Shown here one piece after another: positions 21,781 to 33,424 of a stretch of 64,000 nucleotides of DNA. The notes under the pieces are model-generated. The model searched no databases and was not told where the DNA came from. It was given only the letters and a program-made list of their open reading frames with translations. The translations under genes were made by a program, and so were the position numbers. Origin of the DNA: Prochilodus magdalenae (Eukaryota > Chordata > Actinopteri > Characiformes > Prochilodontidae); the NCBI GenBank assembly GCA_024036415.1, contig JAMWET010003587.1, positions 141,244-205,243 on the forward strand, written 5' to 3'. Numbering within the stretch: position 1 is the stretch's first letter; every line of letters begins with the position of its first letter.

Positions 21781-22650
21781 ACAGTTGCTACAAAACTGGA
21801 GATTTGCAGGCAGAGCATGTATCAGCAAGTTTGCCGTCTCCATGCGCTCTTGACATAGTACATAGTCTTTGATGGCATTTGAGAATCCACTGCTCCAGGC
21901 AGTAAGGTCTACGGTTCTAACACTTTCTAACAGTGGCTTCACAGAGGTCAGCTCCGCAGCTGAAGGTGTTTTGGGCTGCTGCTGTTGCTAGCCTTGTGCC
22001 AAAGCACTTCATTAGCATATAGCAGAACATCGGTGCTTCTCATTAATAATGACTTGGGGAGTTAATGAATGCTCCTCTTACAGAGTCATTTAACTGTACA
22101 GTCCTCGCTGCACTGTGCACAAGGGATGCGATACCCTCTCAGTGCACATTATCTCTAGCTGAATGTCGGCTGAGTGGAATATTCTCAGATGTAAATAGAT
22201 GTTTAGCTTCAGCACAGAGGCTTGATTGGCACCGACTATGACTCATTTGACTCCACCTTTGAGCACTGGGTCCTCTCATTAGGAGCAAAAAAACAACCGC
22301 TGGATGTGAAAAAAAGATATATATAAATAACTGCAGAAAAAAAACCTAGCAACAAGTGATTAAATATTTATTCCCACAGTAATTGGCAAACATCTGAGAC
22401 ATTCAGCCTTGGAACAGCATGAAGTCTTGTTTTAGATTCCTAAACTCTTATCTCTTAGGCGTTTTGAGCCTTTGTGAGTGTTGTACCAATAATGGGCCAT
22501 AGAAAACCACAGGGACTGCAGGCCACTCCTTCTCCTGCACTATACAGATGAGTGAGACTAGAGCAGAGTGACCTCACACCCAAGAATGGTCACAAAGCAG
22601 GAAGAATGGACTTATGGTCTGATCTTGAAGATGCCAGGCATCAATCGGGC
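21781..22650. other. single-copy non-coding DNA
   Basis: No recognisable gene. The segment 22000-22380 is AT-rich with CATTAATAATGACTTGG and is free of repeats. Confidence 0.4.
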
Positions 22651-23325
22651 TTCATCAGTTGTACAAATAGTCACACACAGAAAGAATCTACTTCCAGGAA
22701 TGAAAGTCGGTGGGTTGGTTTGAACAACGTGAGCCCTGCGAATAATTCAAGTTTCCTGCTCGTCCTTAACTCTGTAGCTGACCCACCCAACAGCCACAGT
22801 TACAGACATTCAGCAAGCAGTGATGCCCTCCATGAGTCATCCTGTTAGTGCCAGCACCATTGGCAGATGGATGCATGACACAGGACTACATGCACAAACA
22901 CCGTTACAACGATTGCCCTTAACACCACGTCAACACTGCCATATGACTGGCTTCAGTGACAAGTCCTGGTGAAGATGACCAAGATGTCTGTGGAGGCACT
23001 GTGGTCTGTGCCAAGATGAACAGTTTGTTGTCACACATCACACATCTAGAAGATATGGTATCACTCCACCTCCACCCCTACTGCAGGAACGGTGTGAGAA
23101 TATTTAAACAGCATGGGATGGATTATCACCATGGACACCAATAGGGACCTCTACAACTGCATGCCGAGTCATCTGGCATGTGTTAGCAAACGTGGAGGCC
23201 CGACGCCATAAAGAGAGACACTACTTCTGTATGTGTAGCTCAATATATATTACACATACCAGTCTAAATTCATCATCATTTATTATTCCTGGTAGCCACA
23301 CTTCCTTCTGGGTATAACCAGATAT
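22651..23325 (+). pseudogene. Tc1-like relic (family A, copy 1)
   Basis: The left end resembles the family terminus (AATAGTCACACACAGAAAGAA versus AATAGCTGCACCCAGATGGAA in copy 5). The right end has the family tail (TGTGTAGCTCAATATATATT, TTCCTTCTGGGT). Around 22825-22940 a frame reads SASTIGRWMHDTGLHAQT then LQRLPLTPRQ, the linker of a Tc1 transposase before its catalytic domain, followed by TGFSDKSW near the first catalytic Asp. Frames are broken by indels and the middle is deleted. Confidence 0.8.
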
Positions 23326-24162
23326 AAAAACTCATTCTAAGCTTAAGAAAGCACAACAAATTGCCGTCCCAGGTGATTATACACTAAGGAAAATATGGCT
23401 TTGTTTATTATTTTCCATTTCTGATAATCGATCCCCTCTAAATCTATCAAAATCCATAACAAAGCATTTAAATGATTATGTAAATGAAAAGGTGCCCAGA
23501 ATGCACTCCCACATCTTCCAGTGCAGACACACTGAAACGGTTTCAGTAGTGCCAGATAAACCACAGGGAAATGCATAGACCATGTGACTCTTTTGTAGCA
23601 TCTATGAGAAATGCTAGATGAGAGATTTATGATCTCTGTAGATCCCAAGTAGCTGGAGAGAGGGCATGATGCTCAAGGACTACACCTCAGGTCTGACACG
23701 ACTTGAAAGCATACCTAGCCCATTCAGTATTCAGAGAAATGACAGAAACAGAAAAGACAAATCTCGCCAGCATGCCATCTGTAGCCACAGGTTTTGATGA
23801 ATGATGTAAAAAATCACAACACACAAGTGCAAAGCTAAAATATAATGGAATGTGTAGTGTTGGGTGACCAGCTGTCCTCTGTTGTTGAGAACATTGGGAT
23901 TTTATCATATATATTCCGGTAAAATTCTTTCAGTTTTTGGATCCCAGATTTTGGTTCCAGTCTCCAGGAATGTTCATTTCGGTAGACCACTATTGATAAC
24001 CTCAGCATGCCACAATAGCATCCCTCTCTAAACTTACTCATATTTATTTCAAACAAACCAAATGTCATCTGAGGCACTGTAGCATTTGCTTAGTGCTGGG
24101 AGGCAGAGAAGACAGCACAGAAGGTGGGCATGGTAGTAATATCTGATTTTTTACATTGCCCC
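23326..24162. other. single-copy non-coding DNA
   Basis: No gene or repeat recognised. Confidence 0.4.
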
Positions 24163-24189
24163 TCTCTCTCTTTCTCTCTCTCTCTCTCA
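24163..24189 (+). repeat. (CT)n microsatellite
   Basis: A CT dinucleotide run with one TTT interruption. Confidence 0.9.
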
Positions 24190-24949
24190 TATGCACACAT
24201 ATACACACTCCAGACACATGAGTAAAGACTTCCATATGACCTTCCTAATGAGCGTATAATCACAAACCTTTATCCCGGACCCTAATTCCATAGCCAGCAG
24301 TAATCTGCATAGCATTAACTCGGCACCAGATGAGACCCACTCATCTAGCTACTCCAGATTAGTGCCCTTACAGAACAATGAGCAGTACGCGGGAGAAGCA
24401 TGTGGAGAATGTACAATTTGGACACATGGTCTGGGGGTCATGGTTTTTGATGCCATTTGTCATGCACCAAACAGCAACGAGTTAGAAGTAGTGTAATTCT
24501 TAAAAGAGCAGCTCAGCAAAACAAATTACTTTCCTTTTACATCAGATTCAGTCAAGACATGTTTGGAGTCCATAGACTTGGCTAATTTCGTTTTGAAGCA
24601 GAGCCACAAGTGTAAAGTCTCCAAAGCTAATGGAAGCTTATAGCCAAGAGGTTTATATCATGCAAAGTGCATGCCTAAATTATCATACTTACACGATAAT
24701 CCTAATACCTGGCTTTGTTTCCTTTGAAGTCAGTGGCCACCTGAAGTATGGAATCCATGGACATCACGACAGGCTGGCTTTCTTCCCTGGTGCTGCTCCG
24801 CTTTTAGACACCAAACATGTCTTGGTGGTTTGATTGGGTGGAAGTCGGGTACATTTGAGCTTTTGCTGTACTATCTCTATATAAGAATACTCTGGCCAAC
24901 ATGAAAGATGAAGCCATTGCTACCTCTGTTGCAAACAGGCCAATGAGGC
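24190..24949. other. single-copy non-coding DNA
   Basis: No gene or repeat recognised. Confidence 0.4.
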
Positions 24950-25400
24950 ATTTCATTAGAACTCGGAAATCGCAATTTCGAGTTTTCGAATTTTCAACTG
25001 GAACGCCCCAATGGGTCCCGGGGAAACTCGGGAGAGTCTCTTAACCCCATCCTCAAGCTGTAGGGACTGTAGTATTTAGTCTCTTTGTGTTAAATTCAAT
25101 CAGTCATGCACACGTTACTGTCCAACACGTCTCTGTGGACATGTTGCTCCAGTGTGTGGACTTGCAAAAATGCTACATAATAAATAATTATCCCCTGTCA
25201 TTGCTAAGATTGGCTAGTAGCTAACTGCTAACCTGGCTACCTAGCAAACTGTATTCTGAAAGAGCATGAAAAACAAAGGATTTCTTAAAAGCATTCATTT
25301 TGGTTTTCCAGATTTTGCTGGAACACGATCAGCTCGGGTGGGATATCATTCCTAGCTTTGACATCCGCCTACCGATGTTCGAAATGGAATGCAGCATTAC
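24950..25400. mobile_element. possible decayed DNA transposon
   Basis: ACTCGGAAATCGCAATTTCG and GAGTTTTCGAATTTTC at the left, and GATGTTCGAAATGGAATGCA at the right, resemble the ends of a fish hAT-type short element rich in TCGGAAAT and TTCGAA words. The interior is non-coding. No target duplication is visible, so this is tentative. Confidence 0.35.
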
Positions 25401-25880
25401 TCACATCCAACTGCAATGTTGCAGCCTATTAATATTCTCTGGTTTATAAACCTAGCATACATCCTCTGGTGATGATCTTGAGAGTAGAAGAAACTTTACA
25501 AAGATAATCTGTGGTGTATTTTGAGCAGTTTGGTTTCTTTTCATTAGCCGATGAATGCCGAAAGAAAAGCAGACAGCTAATGTTGCTGCTGGGAAGCCAT
25601 TATCATTGCAGCCAAAGCTGTCTTTCAGCCATCATTACAATGAAGAGAATGGATACAACAGAAATTACTCATCAGATGAAAAGAATGACAAGCTAAAAGA
25701 CAAGGTTAGCATGGTACCTACATGGCTATGCTGGAGCTGTTTTTAGACTAGGTCAGGTTAGGAAGCTTAGCTAAAGAAACTTAGCCAAAGGCCCCATGAG
25801 ACTCCAAACTACTAGATGTTTAATGAACTATCCCGCTGTATTCTGCTATATAATCCCTGACTAAGAAATGAGTATTTTTC
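25401..25880. other. single-copy non-coding DNA
   Basis: No recognised feature. Confidence 0.4.
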
Positions 25881-26363
25881 ATAAAAGCCACAATTCTTAA
25901 CAATTCATTGAAAATAAATAAAACTGAAGCATTTCTGACATTTAATAAAGTTGATCAGAGTATCTAGGAACCTTCAATTAGTAATTAATCACTTCCTGTT
26001 TCCCTGGGGTATACATATGATAAGACACAGGGCCTATTTCTCTTATCCACTCTCAACATGGGAAAGACAAGAGAACATATCATTCAAGCAAAGGCAGAAG
26101 TGTGTCGAACTTCATGAGTCGGGCAATGGCTACAAGAAAACAGCCGCTCGCCTTCACCTGCCCATATCTACTGTCAGAGGAATCATCAATAAGCTTACAA
26201 CAACTGGAACAGTGGCAAACAAGCCTGGACGAGGACACAAGTCTATCTTGTCTCCATGTACAGTGAAGAGGATGGTAAGAGAAGTTCTCCAAAGCTCGCT
26301 GTTACAGAACTGCACCAAAGAGTAGCATCTTGGGGTCACAAACTCTCCATAACAACCATCATC
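25881..26363 (+). pseudogene. Tc1-like transposon, 5' part (family E, split by LINE)
   Basis: After an AT-rich leader with CACTTCCTGTTTCCCTGGGG (25990), the gene begins with ATGGGAAAGACAAGAGAACA at 26058. A frameshift separates this start from the helix-turn-helix, which reads CVELHESGNGYKKTAARLH then LPISTVRGII (26100-26190), followed by TVANKPGRGHKS. A further frameshift leads to the segment ending LSITTII at 26363, where the LINE interrupts the frame. The left terminus is only weakly recognisable. Confidence 0.88.
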
Positions 26364-27049
26364 ATACTTGGGTGTTCACCTGAGCAACAACCTCACCTGG
26401 AGCAACAACACTTCCAGTCTGGTCTGGAAGGCACATCAATGGCTGTACTTCCTCAGGCGGTTGAGGCGAGCTGGGCTCGGGAGCTCGGTGCTCACCTCCT
26501 TCTACAGATGTGTGGTGGAGAGCGTCCTATGCTCCAGCATCAACGTGTGGCACGGAAGCTGCTCTGCTGCAGACAGGAAAGCTCTGCAGAGGGTGGTGAA
26601 GGCTGCACAGAGGTCTGTCGGAGTCAGCCTCCCCACCACCACAGACATCTACACCTCCAGATGCAGGAAGAGGGCCACCTGCATCATGAAGGACCCCACT
26701 CACCCAGCACACTCACTTTTTGTCCCGCTCCCCTCAGGCAGGAGGCTGCGGAGCAGTGTAAACGAACAGACTGAGGAACAGCTTCATTCCGGAAGCTGTA
26801 AGACTTCTAAACGCCACTTAGTTAAAACCACTGTACCGACACTTTGAGGACACTCAGTCACTTTAAATACACTCTGCTGCTACCTTTTTAATTTCCTGCT
26901 GCTCTCTCTATATATTTTTAAATATATTTTTATATATTTATGTATATTTTATTTATTTAAGTACTGCTGTCTGGGTCTAACTGGGTCCTTGGGTACTACA
27001 ATTTCATTCCATGTTGAATGACAATAAAGTCTCCTTGAATCCTTGAATC
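26364..27049 (+). mobile_element. LINE 3' fragment inserted in the Tc1 element
   Basis: It reads YLGVHLSNNLTWSNNTSSL, then WLYFLRRLRRAG, AADRKALQRVVKAAQRSVG, IMKDPTHPAHSLFVPLPSG and GRRLRSSV, the C-terminal region of a fish L2/CR1-like reverse transcriptase protein. It continues through an AT-rich 3' region to ACAATAAAG and a short TTGAATCC repeat tail. It is 5'-truncated, with most of ORF2 missing. The near-intact open frame of about 159 codons (26368-26847) suggests a fairly young insertion. Confidence 0.92.
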
Positions 27050-27671
27050 AGGCACTATCTACATGCCAATAAGCTGTTTGGGAGGCATGCACAGAAAAAG
27101 CCTTTTCTTACTCAGGAACCTTGTTGGGGTGCATGGCATCATGAAATACCAGGACATTTTAAATCAAAATCTGGTGGCCTCTGCCCAAAAGCTGAAGATG
27201 GGTTGTCACTGGTTCTATCAGCAAGATAATGACCCTAAACATGAGGCCAAATCTACACAAAAATGGTTCACCGGACACAAAATCAAGCTCCTCCCATGGC
27301 CATCTCAGTCCCCAGACCAATTGAAAACCTGTGGGGTGAGCTGGAGAAGAGAGTGCATAGGAGAGGACCCAGGACATATTTAGAGAGATTGTGCAAAGCG
27401 GAATAGTCGAAGATCCATCTCTCTGTATTCTCCCATCGCGTGAAGTGTTATAGGACATTTAGAGCTGTCTCCTTGGCAAAAGGGGGTTGTAGAAAAAAAT
27501 AATATTGGGGTGCCAATAATTGTGGCATTATAATTATGTAAAATAATAATTTCTTAATATGGGATTGAGATATGGGATTTGCACTGAATTGCATTGTTGT
27601 CCTATACCATTCTATATAGAAGCTTAAGAACACATCATAATGAGAAGTGCCAATAATTGTGGAGGGCGCTG
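27050..27671 (+). pseudogene. Tc1-like transposon, 3' part (family E)
   Basis: The frame resumes exactly after the LINE with RHYLHANKLFGRHAQKKPFL. An internal deletion then removes the first catalytic Asp region. The second is present as FYQQDNDPKHEAKSTQKWF, and SPDQ...KTCGVSW shows a small deletion where NPIENLWG is expected. The right end holds two copies of GTGCCAATAATTGTGG (27510-27525, 27647-27662), an inner and outer repeat like the IR/DR ends of some Tc1 elements. It closes at GGCGCTG followed by TA (27672-27673). Confidence 0.9.
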
Positions 27672-27673
27672 TA

Positions 27674-28049
27674 AATAATTGGTATATTGCATATAATTAC
27701 ATAATGACATAACCATGTGAAGACAGACTGCAGTGGAGGGTTATTTCTGGGAGTTGAGTACGTAATTCAAATAAAAGCTACTCCATAGCTATAGCGAGAA
27801 CGTATAGCAAAGCCTTCAAAATGTCTGCTATATAAACAACAAATGTGCACATAAAGTCATAATGTAAACAAACCAGAGTTATCAGAGAATAGCATGAGAC
27901 TGCAGCTAACTAGCTAAGCATCCTTATCAATTACTGACTCAAAACAAACAATATTCATTTCCCCCTTAACTTTCCTTTCTATTAAAATCCTTACTCTGTT
28001 TACTAAAAGTAGAGATCCCTAACTTCCCCACTTCATGGAAGAGCTTCTC
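27674..28049. other. single-copy non-coding DNA
   Basis: AT-rich, no recognised feature. Confidence 0.4.
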
Positions 28050-28345
28050 CTTTTTAGTTGAGACGAGCGAGCCGTCAAAAATAGAAACTATTACGGTCCG
28101 CCAGAAACGGCGCGCCGCATCGCGCTCTGCCGCTTGCAGCTGGTGTAGACAACTTCATTAGTTATAAAGTGAGCCTTTCGGTTTTGTCATTGTTGCTTGC
28201 TGGCGCCACTTGCTGTTACGAGATTGGTGAAAGAGGAGGCGTGCAAAAAGTTTGCCGCTAAAGGAAACTTTGTTTGTTATAGTCGGAATGGAGCTGCACC
28301 AACTCCGCCGACTTCAGATAGTGCTAGAGTGAATGTTAGGATAGA
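28050..28345. other. small CpG-richer patch
   Basis: CpG dinucleotides cluster at 28065-28140, including GGCGCGCCGCATCGCGC. Further along are GGCGCCACTTGC and CCGCCGACTTC. No open frame, TATA box or exon is convincing. It might be a small CpG island or a regulatory element in otherwise CpG-poor DNA. Confidence 0.4.
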
Positions 28346-28499
28346 CTGATCCAGTGTTGGTGCAGGTACCAAAAAAGTTATTCAGCTTTTGTTAAGCATA
28401 TTTAGTTTACCCTAAGTATCTCAGGGTCAGACATGTTAGATATTGTCAGCTAGACGTGTACAGGTTTCCAAGATATATGCAAACACTCATATATACATA

Positions 28500-28880
28500 T
28501 TCCCATCATCAAAAGAATAGTTACACAAATAGTTTCACCCAGAAGGAATCAACCGACAGGAACGAAATTTGTGGACATTCAGTGAGCAGTGATGCCCTCC
28601 ATGAGTCATCCTCTTAGTGCCAGCACCATGGGCAGACAGCTACATTAATACAACACCATGAAGTCTACAACTCCATGCTAAGGCGCCTGGCATGTTGCTT
28701 TAGTAAACATGGTCGCTCCTGGCCATACTGAGAAACAGTACTTCTGTATGTGTAGCTCAATAAATATTGCCCATATCAGTCTAAATGTATCATCATTTAT
28801 TGTGCCTGGTAACCTTTATCTACCATCCCATAATATCTGCAATCCCACAATTCCATCTGGGTGCACTTAGACATGAGAAA
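28500..28880 (+). mobile_element. Tc1-like deletion derivative (family A, copy 2)
   Basis: The left end (ATCAAAAGAATAGTTACACA, TTTCACCCAGAAGGAATC) and right end (AATTCCATCTGGGTGCAC) are inverted relative to each other. Between them only SVSASTMGR-type linker coding (about 28590-28640) and the family tail TATGTGTAGCTCAATAAATA remain. At about 380 bp it is a short internally deleted copy. Confidence 0.8.
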
Positions 28881-29439
28881 GATAAGATAATGAAAGAATA
28901 ACGAGTGTAAATGTATATACCCCTATATATACACCGTGTTAATGTATAGGCCCTATTACAGTCTCTTAGAGCCCCAGAATCATTGAATTCCATACCTGTG
29001 GCCATGTACATACTTCACCTCAGTTTAAGTGAAGGGATTAAACATGTCTCTGGTGTGGCATGAATACATATACCATCACTGTTTACAGTTTTGTTTAACA
29101 ACAAAGGAGCTACACTAATGCTAGGTTCTAATGATCAGCCTATACATCAATGCATAGGCTAGCAGTCAGGATTGGTTGACCCAACAGGAATTTCAGGTGG
29201 TTGTATGATGCATACTGGTTGGAATTTTGATGAACAAAGACATCAAAAACAATACATGATCATGACATCACACCGGAGAGACTGAAGGTCACAATACAGA
29301 ACCAAAGAAATAACACAATCAACAAGTTGCATGCGTTCTAGTTTCAAGCTCATCTGTTGCACTTAGCACACAGTGTCCCTAAATTCGTTCTACTATGTCG
29401 TTCACATGAAAGCGTACGAGTGAACGAGTGAGCCATATG
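28881..29439. other. single-copy non-coding DNA
   Basis: A near-palindrome, AGCCTATACATCAATGCATAGGCT-like, lies at 29138-29161 with seven-base perfect arms. Nothing else is recognised. Confidence 0.4.
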
Positions 29440-29560
29440 CACCAATCAGGGTGTAGTGTGTGAGCGTGTATACATGTGTATTCACCCAAGGTTAACACAC
29501 TCCTCCCACATTACAGCGCCTATAAAGGAGACAGAGCGAGGGTAAATGGAGATCAGGAGT
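29440..29560 (+). promoter_or_regulatory. weak promoter-like arrangement
   Basis: ACCAATCAGGG (CCAAT-box-like, about 29441) lies about 80 bp upstream of CTATAAAGGAG (TATA-box-like, about 29520), followed by GC-richer DNA with CGCTCGCGAGCG. The spacing is plausible for an RNA polymerase II promoter, but no downstream exon is recognised, and such motifs occur by chance. Confidence 0.2.
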
Positions 29561-30865
29561 CAAACGCTCGCGAGCGTGCTAAATTATCTGCGGAAATCAA
29601 CACTGTCCTCATTAATTACACAATAGGCCGTTAGTCATTTTCCTTCTCCCCTCTTCGCCGCCTCTCCCCGCCACGTGTTGTGATGAAGAGGGCCTCCGGA
29701 TAAAAGGAGGATCTGTCTTTGACTCTGACATTGCTGCTGAAACAAGCACTGATAATGTAGTGAGTGACTCACGCTCACCTTCAGTTCTCCTGCTCCTGAT
29801 TGCGTGGGCGAGCCGGCACCCCGCCCACTCCGCCCAGTGCAGGGACATTTGTTGCTGCTACTGTTTAATTTATTTACTACATTGAAAGGAAACAGACGAT
29901 CTTTATATCTCGCTTCATACAGGGCATTTCTCGATGCTTTGGTTGGTCATTTGTCGCATGTGTTGAGCTGTTTGACACTGGGTCTTAGTGATGGGTGGTA
30001 TAACAGTGTAATGGCGTTGGTGGAACACAACAATAATGATTCATATTTTTAGTGATAATGATATTCATAAATAGCAAAAGTCTAGATGCTAAGAGTCTCC
30101 TGTTTCTGAAAACAATGGTCTGGGATTTGCTTCAAGTGAGCCCTGGTGTGATCTACAAGCCATCCACTCCCAGGGCTACATGTCAAATATCAGGATTGGT
30201 TGGTTTTGTCCAGTTACGCCCAATTTCAAGTTCTGTAATGGCTTGCACTGACAGTATTTAGCTGCCCTGCATGGCTGAATATCCACATACCAAACCAAAT
30301 GTATCATAATACTGATATCTCAAACTTTACATGTCAATATTAATACACAAAAACAAATAAATTGACATAATTTTAAACCATCATACATTATTCAGCATAT
30401 TAGCAAAATACCTCTATAATAATGAAAATTTGATAATTCTGCAAAAACAGGACTATTAATGATGTTATGGGATAAGTCAGCACCAACCAAAGAACAACAG
30501 AAGACGTATTGAAACTGATACCTGGGCAATTTGACTTTACAACAAGCTACCTTGAGTTAAACCTTCATATTGTTAAAGCATATATAATAATTGAAGTCTG
30601 ATAGCACTTTGGTAACTCAGCCACAAACCACCTGGTGACTAGGGACTTCCGATCTTGACAGTTGACAGTTGCGATGTGATGGACGTTGAGTCAAAATCAA
30701 CTAATTGCCCAATGGTTAATACCCAATGGTTACTGAAGCCGTCAATGTTTAGACACAATTAACTGTTTGGGTGGTGTTGGTGATCTTATAGACTGTACAG
30801 GCTTACACTTAACAGTTCCAACTGATGAGATGTCTGAAACAATACATATCCTGATATACCACATG
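29561..30865. other. single-copy non-coding DNA
   Basis: The part 29580-29860 is repeat-free and moderately GC-rich, with CTCATTAATTACACAATAGG. The remainder is AT-rich. No gene is recognised. Confidence 0.4.
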
Positions 30866-31310
30866 CAGCTCAGAAAATTTTTTAAGAAACCACCTCAAAA
30901 TGATCAGTTTCTCTAGTTGGACAGTTTCTGGGTTTGTGTTTGCCCAAAATGAGCAGTTCTGTTTTATTCTCTACACTACCTTAACCATGTCCCCCAAATT
31001 CCAGGCCAGATATTGTACTAGATCTGTACTAGATTTAGAAAATCACTAATGACCTCCAGAAGCCTAGTCCAGCCAAGCCAGTCTTTCTGCAGGTCAGTTG
31101 AGGTCATCTTATGGTGGTTAAGATGTCTGCCGGTCTGTAGCTGTGTTGTCCTTGTGTTTGCTGCTTGACCTTGTTCTTAAGAACCAGGCGCTCACCGTAT
31201 CTGCCAGTAAAGCCAGAACCGAGCCTGTTCCTCACCAAGAACCTGCTGTACATGTGGAGCTGCTGATTTAGGAAGAAACTGGAGTGGTCTCTTATTTATT
31301 TCCAGAGCTG
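30866..31310. mobile_element. Tc1/mariner-type deletion derivative
   Basis: The left end CAGCTCAGAAAATTTTTTAA with AGAAACCACCTC is matched by an imperfect inverted right end, GAGTGGTCTC...TTTCCAGAGCTG, followed by TA. Terminal and subterminal sequence matches a common fish Tc1-like element with CAGCTCTGGAAAA-type ends. Almost all of the transposase gene has been replaced by unrelated or decayed sequence. About 445 bp against a typical 1.5-1.7 kb. Confidence 0.7.
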
Positions 31311-31719
31311 TACACTCTTGATATATTTCTCCCATATCTCCACCTCTGATCTACTGTATATTTAGTTGTGCAAAAACTTTTCTCTATTTTTGGCACAGTC
31401 TGAAAGCTCTAGTTACTTTTTTAGCTTAGTGCATATCCATGATGGACAGACCAGTAGAATTGGTCCAAAAGTGTTTAGAAAAACATCTTGTTATATCAGG
31501 CTCCACTGCACATTAAGAAAGCTGTTTTATTCTCCTGTGAAGTTCCATTACGGAGTTTTTTTAAGGTGGATTGTATAATTCCATGAGCGCTATTATATAG
31601 TTTGATGTCTTCACTTTTATTCCAAAGTAAAACATTAAGCTAAATAAAAGCAAACCCTTCCATAAGTAGCTGTGTCTGAACTTTGGACTGGTCCGATACA
31701 TCACTAAAACGTGTTCCAC
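31311..31719. other. single-copy non-coding DNA
   Basis: No recognised feature. Confidence 0.4.
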
Positions 31720-31912
31720 TAATACAATTCCATCTCCAGCAGTGGAGAAATAGAACAGCGAAAAGAGGGAAACCCTTTAGACTGTATTCTGGGACTGTGA
31801 ATACAGCCTTAGCATTCCATAGTCACCTTTGCAGAGTTAAGCTTTTGTTCCATTCTCAAGCAGAACAAGCAGAAATAAGCCCAGAGACCATCCATTATTT
31901 CCCAGGTGATGA
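31720..31912 (+). repeat. duplicated segment, copy 1
   Basis: About 190 bp aligns in the same orientation with 33425-33613. Long identical words include ATACAGCCTTAGCATTCC and CATTCTCAAGCAGAACAAGC, then AGAGACCATCCATTATTTCC. No transposon termini frame it. It could be a local duplication or two copies of an unlisted dispersed repeat. Confidence 0.85.
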
Positions 31913-33424
31913 CATCATATAAAAACCACAGGCGAAGCAAATGCTTAGCAACAAGCCACTTTAAAATCTGACAACTCCACACTTCAGCAAGTCCTGGATC
32001 ACATGAATCCAGGACCCCAGAATTTCATAAGTTTGCATCCGACTTAGGCACACCCTAGATGGCATTGCTGAGGTACTCACTCACAGAGGAGACCTAGACT
32101 GCCACAGAGATAGAGGGCACTGTAGCCTGGTGAAAATAAGAGTAGCAGACTTAAAAGTCTACAGCACTTTAGGGTGTTATGCCCCCTCTCCAACCACACA
32201 GGACTTATTATTGTAGTCTTCAGGAAACCAGAGATAATTATATGCAATATCTAATCTTTGAAGCACTGTGGATTGGTGGGGGAATTCTAGAACAAAGCCG
32301 AACTCCAGTGTGAGTGTGCCCTTTTCAGCAAGCCCTGGATCCCCTTTGCCAGCCTTTGGGAAAGTGGAGACATGGAGCCCAAAATCGCCAGGCCCATAGA
32401 CTGTTGTCTTCTCTCAGGGGTTCATGTTCAGAATTAACACTCAGAGGAATTTGTCTGTCGCACTTAACCCTTTGTGAAGTGAAATACCCATACACACACT
32501 AGTAAACACACTAGTAGAACTGAGCACCCTTTGGCCAGAGGGGTGGGCAGCCCTATCCATGGCGCCTGGAGAGCTGTTGGGGGTTAGGTGCCTCACAGTG
32601 TTGTTAGTGTCATTATCACATGATACCGTCAACATCAAGCTCAAAGCAAGTTGATTGGTTGACTTGTTTATGCAACCCCTGCCCTACCTCCTCCCACCCC
32701 ACCCAAATTTGCACTAGTGCTTTTTCTGAAAAAACTGACAACCTGATTATATACCATAGTGCAGAGTCTATGTATACAAAGAATGACGTGAAACTCTTGC
32801 ATGCAACTCATGTGCAACTCTTACCTGAGATAATCCCATAATTATCCCAGCAGCTTTCACCTCACTTCAGGGGAAGAAAAGGTACTCCACTGCTGCTGTC
32901 TGCAGTGTTTAGTCTCTTAGCACATGTATAAATATTAAACACTTCCCGAGTTATGAAACAATAGATGGTTCTGAAGAGTCTCTTTTCCCTTTATTTGGTC
33001 TGAATGGGAGAACTACTCTCTACACTGGGAGAGCGTTAGCAGGAGGAGAAAGAAAACAAAGCCAATTTGATTTATCATTATCATTGCACAATATCATCAA
33101 CTAGAACCCCACTTGAACCTCACTTTCCCATTCAAATATGAGCGCTTGATATGAGTCAGGGAGGGGTCTCCCTGATAAACCAATCCACTCAAAATGGGCT
33201 TAAGACTGTAGAACAATGCAATCTCCAAGACTGCCAATACTGTTTTTGGTCTAGAACATGCAACCTCAAAAGCAGAAGTGCTTTAACTGTGACCATGACC
33301 TTCCTATGATCGTCCTACCACTGCCGTCTACCTGCCAGCAGCTTGTGCTCTGTCGTTCTGTGATCTAAAAAGACCAGCTTTGCCACTGGAACTATGTTTG
33401 CTGACTCAAAATACCTCTCATCAC
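31913..33424. other. single-copy non-coding DNA between duplicated segments
   Basis: No gene or known repeat recognised. Short repeated phrases (TCAGCAAGYCCTGGATC at 31983 and 32326) are too short to define a family. Confidence 0.4.
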
